Assembly: GCF_000307265.1 (NCBI RefSeq)
Contig: NZ_DF158898.1
Span: 418,005 to 482,004, forward strand
Direction: 5' to 3'
DNA: 64,000 bases
DNA from: Oscillibacter ruminantium GH1
Lineage (GTDB): Bacteria > Bacillota > Clostridia > Oscillospirales > Oscillospiraceae
Position 1 is the first letter of the stretch, and every line of letters begins with the position of its first letter. The position numbers and the translations under genes are program-made. The notes below the pieces were generated by a model. The model had not been told where the DNA came from. It was given only the letters and a program-made list of their open reading frames with translations, and ran no database searches. Shown here piece by piece: positions 57,501-64,000 of the stretch.

Positions 57501-58310
57501 ATGCCAGATCTAATTTATGAAGTAAAAGGCCACGCGGCCTACATCACTCTGAACCGCCCCGAGCATTTGAACTGCTTTAGTGAAGAGATGATTCACCTTT
57601 GGACTGCCGCGCTTGAGGATATCCGGGATCGCGACGACATTTACGCCGTACTCCTTTCCGGAAACGGCAAGGCGTTTTGCGCAGGAGGCGACGTGAAAGC
57701 CATGGCCGCAGGCGACGGCTTTTTTGAAAGCCACGAAGATATCACCTCCACCGCCCTTGCACGAAAGAACTCCCTGTGGACGGGCATTCAGCGGATTCCG
57801 CTGATTCTGGAAGAGATCGACAAGCCGGTGATCGCCAAAATCCACGGCCCCGCCGTGGGCGCCGGTTTGGATATGGCGCTGATGTGCGACGTTCGCATCG
57901 CTGCGGAGAGCGCCACCATGTCGGAGAGCTATTTCAACGCCGGAATCGTTCCCGGAGACGGGGGCGCTTATTTTCTGCCCCGTCTGGTAGGGCGTGATAA
58001 GGCGTTGGACATGTTCTGGACTGCCAAGGTACTGAACGGAACGGAGGCGGAGCGAATCGGCCTTGTCACTCTCGCCGTTCCGGACGACCAGCTGGACGAT
58101 TATGTGGAAGCCTATCTGGGTAAGATTCTGAAAGCGCCGCAGCAGGCGATGCGCCTTACAAAACGTGCGATTTATCAAAGTGAGCAGAGCACGCTGCGCG
58201 CATCTCTCGATATGGTTTCCTCTTTCATGGGAATTGTGACCGAGCTGGACGATTACCGCACACGCACAGCCGCTTTAGCGGAGAAGCTGAACCGGAAGAC
58301 CCCCAAATAA
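57501..58310 (+). CDS. Enoyl-CoA hydratase/isomerase family protein
   Basis: A 269-residue crotonase-fold protein: AYITLNRPEHLNCFSEEMIH, the oxyanion loop GNGKAFCAGGDVKAMAAG, IHGPAVGAGLDMALMCDVRI, and SESYFNAGIVPGDGGAYFLP. It acts on an acyl-CoA; hydratase, isomerase or decarboxylase activity cannot be told apart. The start is ATG 57501 behind TGGAGGA. It is not in a fatty-acid operon. It stands alone, with a terminator at 58372-58409. Confidence 0.87.
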   Translation: MPDLIYEVKGHAAYITLNRPEHLNCFSEEMIHLWTAALEDIRDRDDIYAVLLSGNGKAFCAGGDVKAMAAGDGFFESHEDITSTALARKNSLWTGIQRIPLILEEIDKPVIAKIHGPAVGAGLDMALMCDVRIAAESATMSESYFNAGIVPGDGGAYFLPRLVGRDKALDMFWTAKVLNGTEAERIGLVTLAVPDDQLDDYVEAYLGKILKAPQQAMRLTKRAIYQSEQSTLRASLDMVSSFMGIVTELDDYRTRTAALAEKLNRKTPK

Positions 58311-58371
58311 AGGAGCTATTTCCGGGCATGATCCGCTGTTCACTGCAAAAGAATCCGCATTGCCACAAAAG

Positions 58372-58409
58372 CGTGGGCAATCTCGCCGATCAGGGCGGGG
58401 TTGCCCACG
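58372..58409 (+). terminator. Intrinsic terminator after the crotonase gene
   Basis: CGTGGGCAATCTCGCC paired with GGGCGGGGTTGCCCACG, one mismatch, followed by TTTTATATTA. Located 62 nt after the stop. Confidence 0.85.
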
Positions 58410-58514
58410 TTTTATATTACCGTCATATTTTCACAATCGTCCAGCCTATCCCTGCACCAAGACGGCGAACCCTGCTATGCAAAAACGGCGGGTTCGTCTC
58501 GATTTTCTTTACCA

Positions 58515-58545
58515 TTGATCTATTTCTAAAGGCATATGGTATAAT
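58515..58545 (+). promoter_or_regulatory. Promoter of the ArsR gene
   Basis: TTGATC (58515-58520), 19 nt, TATAAT (58540-58545), with TGG before the -10 (extended). It lies 32 nt before the ATG of the ArsR gene. Confidence 0.5.
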
Positions 58546-58577
58546 GGTTCAAACCGATAAACAGAAGAAGGTGCGCT

Positions 58578-58952
58578 ATGATTGACCAAAGCGAGATTTT
58601 GACTCTTTTACCGGAGTTTAAGGGCTGCCAAAAAATATTGTCTGCCATCGGTGATGAAGCGAGACAGCATATTATTATCCGGATGCTTGCGTCTAACCAC
58701 AGCGGAGAAGTCCGGTGCGGCGGAATGCGCGTGGGTGAAATTGCGGCGCTGTCCAGCCTGTCCCGTCCCGCGATTTCTCATCACTTGCAAATTCTCAAGG
58801 ATGCAGGCTTATTGAAAATGCGCCGCGAAGGCACACGCAATTATTACTATTTCGATGCGGATATGATTGCCCTGCAAAATCTGATTGGAATGTTAGGACA
58901 CATTCAAAAAATTATGGCGCGTTTGCCTGATCGGAGCGGTAAAAATGAATAA
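58578..58952 (+). CDS. ArsR-family winged-helix regulator
   Basis: A 124-residue ArsR/SmtB-type protein: CQKILSAIGDEARQHIIIRM, then the HTH VGEIAALSSLSRPAISHHLQ, ILKDAGLLKMRREGTRNYYY. No obvious metal-binding Cys pair in the HTH helix, so the inducer may not be a metal. GAAGGTGCG precedes the ATG. The nitroreductase gene follows 175 nt later and may be its target. Confidence 0.85.
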   Translation: MIDQSEILTLLPEFKGCQKILSAIGDEARQHIIIRMLASNHSGEVRCGGMRVGEIAALSSLSRPAISHHLQILKDAGLLKMRREGTRNYYYFDADMIALQNLIGMLGHIQKIMARLPDRSGKNE

Positions 58953-59127
58953 AACTCCCATTTCGGCCCAGAACGTACACGGAAAATCGCCGAAAATAGA
59001 AAGCCGCCCGGGCGTTTTCCCAAGCCACGATTCGGAAGTAAACAAACAAGCTATGAAACGATAGACAGAAACGGCACGGCTGGTGGCCATGTCATCAACC
59101 AAATATATAGTAACAGGAGGACTTTCA

Positions 59128-59802
59128 ATGGAAATTTTTGATGCAATCAAAACACGACACTCGGTGCGCAGCTATCTCAATAAGCCCATTCCTGAACAAG
59201 TTGTATCACAGCTGCAGGCAGAAATTGACGCTTGCAATCACGAAGGCGGCCTTCAAATCCAGCTGATTACCAACGAACCCAAAGCCTTTGACGGCATGAT
59301 GGCGCATTACGGCAAATTTTCGGGTGTACAAAATTATATTGCGCTCATCGGTAAAAAGGGCGGTGATCTTGAGGAAAAGCTGGGATATTACGGTGAGCGT
59401 ATCGCCCTGAAAGCGCAGATGCTGGGGTTGAACACTTGCTGGGTGGCCTTGACTTTTTCCAAAGGAATTACCAAGAAAAGCTGCTCAATCAACCAAGGGG
59501 AGAAGCTGGTCTGTGTCCTTTCTCTGGGCTATGGCGCAACGCAGGGCGTGTCACATTCTTCTAAGCCTATGGAGTCTCTTTGCTCTGTGAACGGCAATAT
59601 GCCGGAATGGTTCAAACAAGGCATGGACGCGGCCATGCTTGCTCCCACGGCAACAAATCAGCAAAAGTTTCTTATAACCTATGTAGATGACGAGGCAGTC
59701 CTAGCGAAGTCCTTGGGCGGATTTTACTCCAAAGTGGATTTAGGCATCGTGAAGTATCATTTTGAAGCAGGTGCGCAGAGCCATTCTTTTTCTTGGCGCT
59801 AA
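59128..59802 (+). CDS. Nitroreductase-family protein
   Basis: A 224-residue FMN-dependent nitroreductase-like protein: FDAIKTRHSVRSYLNKPIPE, then a GYYGERIALKAQMLGLNTCW segment, and LAPTATNQQKFLITYVDD near the C-terminus. It probably reduces a nitro or quinone compound using FMN. ATG 59128 is behind ACAGGAGG; a longer frame to 59083 has no ribosome site. An ArsR gene precedes it. Confidence 0.82.
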   Translation: MEIFDAIKTRHSVRSYLNKPIPEQVVSQLQAEIDACNHEGGLQIQLITNEPKAFDGMMAHYGKFSGVQNYIALIGKKGGDLEEKLGYYGERIALKAQMLGLNTCWVALTFSKGITKKSCSINQGEKLVCVLSLGYGATQGVSHSSKPMESLCSVNGNMPEWFKQGMDAAMLAPTATNQQKFLITYVDDEAVLAKSLGGFYSKVDLGIVKYHFEAGAQSHSFSWR

Positions 59803-59870
59803 TCTTGGTCTGTGCCGTCCCAAAGCCCCGCCTCCCTTCTATTGATATTCACGCCAATTCCACTCGGAGA

Positions 59871-59899
59871 TTGACAGAAGATTCTTTTTGTGGTACACT
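59871..59899 (+). promoter_or_regulatory. Promoter of the MATE gene leader
   Basis: TTGACA (59871-59876), 17 nt, TACACT (59894-59899) with TGG before the -10. It produces a leader of about 108 nt before the MATE start, which contains the terminator-like hairpin below. Confidence 0.7.
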
Positions 59900-59942
59900 C
59901 CAATCGCTCACTCGGAGGGTGTGTCATTCGTTTAGAAATGGC

Positions 59943-59999
59943 AAGCCGGATAAGGTGACAGGTTGAAACGCCTGTTCCTTTATCCGGCTTTTTGTTTTT
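59943..59999 (+). terminator. Leader terminator, possible attenuator of the MATE gene
   Basis: AAGCCGGATAAGG pairs with CCTTTATCCGGCTT (one bulge) and encloses ACAGG/CCTGT; it is followed by TTTTTGTTTTTG. It stands between a strong promoter and the GGAGG of the MATE gene at 60001, so full-length transcripts must read through it. Short frames (for instance ATGGCAAGCCGGATAAGGTGA split at 20 bases, from 59937) overlap its 5' arm. Confidence 0.65.
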
Positions 60000-60013
60000 G
60001 GGAGGAAAAGAAA

Positions 60014-61333
60014 ATGGACTTATTATACGGTAACGTCAAAAAAGTTTACTTTAACTATTTGAGCGCGGCTTTTGGCAGCGCACTTATCAGCTCTATTTAC
60101 AGCACCGTGGATATGGCTGTGGTGGGACAGTATCAAGGGCCAGCCGGGACGGCCGCGCTGGCGATTGTGTCGCCCATTTGGAACATTGTTTACAGTCTTG
60201 GCCTTCTCATGGGGATTGGCGGGTCTGTGCTTCTGGGCGCGGCAAAGGGGCGCGGAGACGAACAGCAGAAAAACGAGTGGTTTACTTCCGCGCTGATCGG
60301 CACGATTGTGCTGGCTGTGATAAGCTGGGGGGTTGTTGCCCTTTTCGACACCCAGCTTCTTCAGCTTTTTGGCGCAGAAGAAACCCTGCTGCCCTTGGCA
60401 AAAGAATATCTTTTTCCGATTAAATTTATCGTACCTCTGTTTTTGTTCAATCAGCTGTTCACCGCGTTCCTGCGCAATGACAACGCCCCTGCGCTGGCGA
60501 CGGTGGCGGTGCTGTCCGGCGGCATTTTCAACGTGTTCGGCGATTTCTTTTTTGTGTTCACGCTGGATATGGGGATTTTTGGCGCGGGTCTGGCCACGGC
60601 CATCGGCGCGCTGATCTCCGTGCTGGTGATGCTGACCCACTTTTTCACCCGTAAAAATACGCTGAAGCTGGTGAAGCCCCACGGAATTGTGGGACAGCTG
60701 AAGCGAATTACAGTCACCGGCATCTCGACCTTTTTTATCGACGCGGCTATGGGCATCCTCACGATGCTGTTCAATCGTCAGATTGTCCGGTATCTTGGAA
60801 CGGACGCACTGGCGGTCTACGGAATCATTGTCATGATCAGCACCGTGGTGCAGTGCTGCGCATACAGCGTGGGGCAGGCGGCGCAGCCCATCATCTCCAT
60901 TAACTATGGCGCAGAAAGCTGGACGCGCATTAAGGAGACGCTCAAATACGCGCTTTACGCCGTGTGCTTTTTCAGCCTGACATGGACAGCCTTGATTTGC
61001 GCCATCCCCAATGGCTTTGTCCGCGTGTTTATGACGCCGAGTGCCGAAATTCTCCGCATTGCGCCGTTTATTCTGAGAAGCTACGGCATTTCGTTTCTGC
61101 TTCTCCCCCTCAACATTTTTTCCACCTATTATTTTCAGGCCCTGATGAAGCCGGTTCCTTCCTTCGCGGTTTCTGTTGCCAGAGGTTTGCTCATCAGCGG
61201 CAGTTTGATTTTGACGCTGCCGGTGGTTGCCGGCGCAAACGCCTTGTGGTATGCGATGCCTATTACCGAGGCCGTTGTGGCTGTGGCGGTCGTCGGATTG
61301 ATGGTCAAGTATACAAAACAGCTCGCTAATTAA
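60014..61333 (+). CDS. MATE-family efflux pump
   Basis: A 439-residue protein with 12 predicted helices. Family marks are SIYSTVDMAVVGQYQGPAGT near the N-terminus, LGLLMGIGGSVLLGAAKGRG, and VYGIIVMISTVVQCCAYSVG, QAAQPIISINYGA. It exports cationic or other drugs in exchange for Na+ or H+. ATG 60014 has GGAGG upstream. A second MATE gene lies next to it, convergent. Expression appears to be controlled by the leader. Confidence 0.88.
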   Translation: MDLLYGNVKKVYFNYLSAAFGSALISSIYSTVDMAVVGQYQGPAGTAALAIVSPIWNIVYSLGLLMGIGGSVLLGAAKGRGDEQQKNEWFTSALIGTIVLAVISWGVVALFDTQLLQLFGAEETLLPLAKEYLFPIKFIVPLFLFNQLFTAFLRNDNAPALATVAVLSGGIFNVFGDFFFVFTLDMGIFGAGLATAIGALISVLVMLTHFFTRKNTLKLVKPHGIVGQLKRITVTGISTFFIDAAMGILTMLFNRQIVRYLGTDALAVYGIIVMISTVVQCCAYSVGQAAQPIISINYGAESWTRIKETLKYALYAVCFFSLTWTALICAIPNGFVRVFMTPSAEILRIAPFILRSYGISFLLLPLNIFSTYYFQALMKPVPSFAVSVARGLLISGSLILTLPVVAGANALWYAMPITEAVVAVAVVGLMVKYTKQLAN

Positions 61334-61472
61334 AATTGTGCAGCGATCACCTGTATACACAGTCTCTTTATGCTCGCGTGATTTTTGTTGCAATCGAATC
61401 ACTAAAAGCGCTGTCACATTCCACGAAAATCATTGTAGACGAAAACGCTTTGATCCGCTGTTCTCTCCCTCG

Positions 61473-62801
61473 TCAATAGCCATACTTTGTCTCATACTTT
61501 TTTACGAAGCATACCGACAACACCAGCGCCATGCACTCAGCTATGGGAACGGAGAGCCACAAGCCGTCTATTCCAAGGAAGACCGGGAGAATCAAAATAC
61601 AGCCCGCAAGGAATACGAAGGTTCGGGAAAAGGAAATAACCGCCGAGATCAATCCATTTCCCAATGCGGTAAAGAGTGCGCTGGAAAAAGTATTGAAGCC
61701 CGCAATCAGCAAGGCCGCCGAAAACAACCGGTTTCCATGCAGAGCCATGGCATAGGCCGGGTTATCCGGGCCTGTAAAAATGCCGATCAACTGCCGGGAA
61801 CTCAGCACGGTCAGAATCGTCGTTGCAATTCCCAACGCACCAATCAGCTTCAAACTGAGGGCCTTCAACTTTCTCAGCTTCTCCCGGTTTTGCTCTCCGT
61901 AAAAATAGCTGAACATGGGGGAGGTTCCCAGCATATAACCCATGTAGACCGCGTTCATAAAGCTGAACACATAAAAGATAATGGTGCTGGCGGCCACGCC
62001 GTTCTCCCCTGCATAGTGCAGCATGGAGCGATTAAACAGCAGCATGACAACGCCGCTCACCAGATTGGAAAAAAACTCTGAAACGCCATTGGACAAGGTT
62101 CTGGTGAGCACGCAGCCTCTGAATTTGGGGCGCACAAAGTGGAGCATCCGCTTTTTATTAAAAAAATAAGCCATAATAATCAGGCAGGGAATCATCATAC
62201 CCAGACCGCTGGCCAGAGCGGCTCCCATCATGCCAAAGCCAAATAGCTTGATGAATATAAAGTCAAATGCGATGTTAAACACGCCGCCAAACAAAGAGCT
62301 TGCCATGGCCAGCTTGGAGCCGCCTGCTGCAATGACATACATCAGGACATTGGAAAACAGAAGCTCCGGGACGATAAAAGCAATGTAGGTGGACAGATAG
62401 CTTTGGCAGTAAGCAGTCACCACCGGCGACGCACCGAATGAGCCGCTGAGTTGAGAGACAAATGCAGTCCCTCCCAGTGTCAACACAATGCCAATCAGAA
62501 TGTTGACAAGGATCAGCATTGTAAAGTCCTCTTTTGCTTCCTGCTCCTTTCCCTCGCCCATCTTCTTCATCACCACGGCGCTGCCACCGGAGGCAAGCAT
62601 AGCGGCAATGGCCATCAGAATGCTGAAAAAGGGCGCAATCAGCGTCAGGGCGGAGAGCGCATCTGTTCCGATCAAGTTGGAAATAAAGACCCCGTCTATC
62701 ATGGAATAAAGGGATTGGATAACCGTCATCAGCATGGTGGGGATGACAAATACCAATAAATTTTTAAAATTAAGCGGTTTATGATAAATTGTTTCATTCA
62801 T
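61473..62801 (-). CDS. MATE-family efflux pump, MerR-controlled
   Basis: A 442-residue MATE protein: LNFKNLLVFVIPTMLMTVIQ, SLYSMIDGVFISNLIGTDAL, AMLASGGSAVVMKKMGEGKE, and ISFSRTFVFLAGCILILPVF. About 12 helices. It is not a close copy of the neighbouring pump. It is divergent from a MerR-type regulator and driven by a promoter with a 19-bp spacer. GGAGG is upstream of the ATG at 62801. Probably drug or toxin efflux induced by its own substrate. Confidence 0.88.
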   Translation of the reverse strand: MNETIYHKPLNFKNLLVFVIPTMLMTVIQSLYSMIDGVFISNLIGTDALSALTLIAPFFSILMAIAAMLASGGSAVVMKKMGEGKEQEAKEDFTMLILVNILIGIVLTLGGTAFVSQLSGSFGASPVVTAYCQSYLSTYIAFIVPELLFSNVLMYVIAAGGSKLAMASSLFGGVFNIAFDFIFIKLFGFGMMGAALASGLGMMIPCLIIMAYFFNKKRMLHFVRPKFRGCVLTRTLSNGVSEFFSNLVSGVVMLLFNRSMLHYAGENGVAASTIIFYVFSFMNAVYMGYMLGTSPMFSYFYGEQNREKLRKLKALSLKLIGALGIATTILTVLSSRQLIGIFTGPDNPAYAMALHGNRLFSAALLIAGFNTFSSALFTALGNGLISAVISFSRTFVFLAGCILILPVFLGIDGLWLSVPIAECMALVLSVCFVKKYETKYGY

Positions 62802-62832
62802 GTGGCGGGTACCTCCATAGCGTTACTTGCGA

Positions 62833-62876
62833 TTGGACAAAGGACATGATAGACTATACAGCAGCTGTATTGTCAA
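62833..62876. promoter_or_regulatory. MerR operator with overlapping divergent promoters
   Basis: Minus strand: TTGACA (62876-62871), 19-bp spacer, TATCAT (62851-62846), serving the MATE gene. Within the spacer is the dyad ATACAG-CAG-CTGTAT (62856-62870), extending to 23 bp with one mismatch. Plus strand: TTGGAC (62833-62838), 16 nt, TATACA (62855-62860), serving the regulator and overlapped by the same dyad. This is the classic MerR activator/repressor layout. Confidence 0.85.
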
Positions 62877-62893
62877 TAGGGAGAAATGAGTTT

Positions 62894-63760
62894 ATGAAAG
62901 ACCAATATTTTACTGCCGGGGAATTTGCAAAACTCCATCACGTCAATAAACGCACGCTGCATTATTACGATGAAATCGGGCTGTTCCAGCCAAATCGCAA
63001 GGGAGAAAACGAATACCGGTATTACTCTTATCAGCAAAGTCCGGAATTTGAAATGATTCTGGCTTTTCGGGAACTTGGCATGAGCATTGAAGAAATCAAA
63101 GCGTATTATGCGGAACGGACGCCGGAAAACTTCCGCAGGATTCTGCAGGACAAGCAGCATTCGATTCATGAGCAGATTCGTCACCTCAGGAAGATCCGTC
63201 AGATGCTGAAAGTAAAGGAAGCCCAGCTTAACCTATGTGAGCAAGCTGATTTTGACGCCATTACCATGATAGACTGCGAAACGGAATACCTACTTTTGAG
63301 CGATCCAATGAACGGAGATTTCGGCAGCGACGATTTCAAGATTTTATTTGAGCAGATGGTGGCTGCGCCTGCGGGGCAGCTGTTGAATAGTCGTTATGGA
63401 AGCATGATTGATACCGCGCAGCTTTTACAGGGGAATTTCGATGCCTATGCCTACTTCTTTACCCAGATTGCCAATCCAGTCAACAAAAAGGGATTATTCC
63501 GGAAACCCAAGGGATCGTATCTGCGCACATTCTGCAAAGGGGATTGGTCGCAAATCCCCGCCACATATGAGCGGCTGCTTGCCTATGCAGAAGAGCATCG
63601 TTTGACGCTGACCGGCTATGCTTACGAGGAGGGGATTAATGAGATGGTAATCTCCTCCATAGACGAATATGTGGCGCAGATTACAGTGCGGTGCTTTGCT
63701 TCAGAGGAAGTCAAAGGAGCCTATCATTCTTCTGAAAAATGCGATCCGCAGTCTTCTTGA
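62894..63760 (+). CDS. MerR-family regulator with effector-binding domain
   Basis: A 288-residue protein. The N-terminal MerR HTH reads FTAGEFAKLHHVNKRTLHYY, DEIGLFQPNRKGENEYRYYS, FRELGMSIEEIKAYYAERTP. A coiled-coil helix follows (RILQDKQHSIHEQIRHLRKI). The C-terminal half (DCETEYLLLSDPMNGDFGSD onwards) is like the GyrI/BmrR effector domains that bind multiple drugs. ATG 62894 is set by GGGAGAA upstream and the HTH start. It is the likely activator of the divergent MATE pump. Confidence 0.88.
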   Translation: MKDQYFTAGEFAKLHHVNKRTLHYYDEIGLFQPNRKGENEYRYYSYQQSPEFEMILAFRELGMSIEEIKAYYAERTPENFRRILQDKQHSIHEQIRHLRKIRQMLKVKEAQLNLCEQADFDAITMIDCETEYLLLSDPMNGDFGSDDFKILFEQMVAAPAGQLLNSRYGSMIDTAQLLQGNFDAYAYFFTQIANPVNKKGLFRKPKGSYLRTFCKGDWSQIPATYERLLAYAEEHRLTLTGYAYEEGINEMVISSIDEYVAQITVRCFASEEVKGAYHSSEKCDPQSS

Positions 63761-63869
63761 CATTACCAAACTTATTCTGAACGGCGCCGGGGCAACTGTT
63801 GGGAAAGCAGTTGGTTTAAAGTTATCATGCAAAATATTTTTAAATTAAAATCGTTCGACAGAATCCGCA

Positions 63870-63899
63870 TTGACGCAGAAATACATCTGGTTGTATAGT
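63870..63899 (+). promoter_or_regulatory. Promoter of the partial gene at the window end
   Basis: TTGACG (63870-63875), 18 nt, TATAGT (63894-63899), 34 nt before the ATG at 63934. Confidence 0.55.
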
Positions 63900-63933
63900 G
63901 GTTCTATCTTTTACAGAAAGGTTGTGGACCTGA

Positions 63934-64000
63934 ATGGCTGCAAAAACCGCAGCGGACCGCATCACCATGATTGATGCAAAAATTGCGAAGAAAAACACGG
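63934..64000 (+). CDS. Start of an unidentified gene (3' end outside)
   Basis: ATG at 63934 with AGAAAGG upstream and a promoter at 63870-63899. Only the first 22 residues are seen, MAAKTAADRITMIDAKIAKK and two more. The sequence is Ala/Lys-rich and likely helical. No family can be named. Confidence 0.5.
   Translation, partial: MAAKTAADRITMIDAKIAKKNT

Noticed and set aside
59900-60000. Known riboswitch (guanidine, PRPP, fluoride, THF or TPP) in the MATE leader
   Set aside because: I could not match any of the conserved cores that I know; only a terminator-like stem is clear.
60023-61417. Minus-strand frame of 464 codons opposite the first MATE gene
   Set aside because: His/Gln/Arg-rich sequence opposite a clear membrane protein gene; shadow frame.

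Overview
The window looks like a chromosomal segment of a spore-forming, anaerobic, GC-rich Clostridia-type Firmicute, most likely of the Oscillospiraceae/Ruminococcaceae kind. Seen in the sequence: a sporulation sigma factor G gene with a sigma-F-like promoter, a YlmC/YmxH PRC-barrel protein, DUF4364 and DUF3048 proteins, an RNase M5 of the toprim + DUF4093 type, strong AGGAGG ribosome binding sites, several GTG/TTG starts, and dense intrinsic terminators. The organism assignment is inference.

Layout. 1-608: right end of an IS30-family element. 675-1950: ylmC and sigG, divergent. 2034-12630: a catabolic island made of a three-subunit molybdenum hydroxylase (minus strand), a divergent 1014-aa BTAD/SARP-like regulator, then a histidine-ammonia-lyase homologue that lacks the MIO-forming Ala-Ser-Gly and resembles ergothionase, co-transcribed with a BCCT betaine-type transporter. 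Both operons carry the same upstream signature: TCAAC direct repeats with an 11-bp period just before the -10. This argues for one regulon. 12938-23214: mainly housekeeping (glnS, gamma-glutamyltransferase, rnmV, holA, comEC, small regulators). 23311-26388: MBOAT/DHHW surface O-acylation genes and a lipoprotein. 26721-28604: threonine aldolase and an HD protein. 28633-31655: two divergent surface or spore-surface proteins sharing an N-terminal domain, with Thr-rich linkers, next to a GT4 glycosyltransferase. 31912-33621: a DEAD-box RNA helicase with an apparent leader attenuator.

34822-44686 is a complete type I-C CRISPR-Cas locus: cas3-cas5c-cas8c-cas7c-cas4-cas1-cas2, an AT-rich leader, and an array of 29 identical 33-bp repeats with 28 spacers, all transcribed on the minus strand.

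45009-63760 is a region of transport, resistance and regulation. It holds an aldo-keto reductase with a ferredoxin tail under a 19-bp-spacer promoter, a Ca-type P-ATPase, a SpoVB-like flippase, and an AT-rich TetR operon with two small membrane proteins and a perfect dyad operator. It also holds VanW and polysaccharide deacetylase genes beside a frameshifted membrane protein, and an ABC-F ATPase with a uORF/attenuator leader. Next come a crotonase, ArsR and nitroreductase genes, a MATE pump behind a terminator-bearing leader, and a second MATE pump divergent from a MerR regulator with a textbook MerR operator-promoter. The window ends inside a new gene at 63934.

The most interesting biology is the proposed BTAD-controlled regulon for a quaternary-ammonium imidazole compound (ergothioneine or a relative), followed by the four leader or operator architectures that control the helicase, ABC-F and MATE genes.
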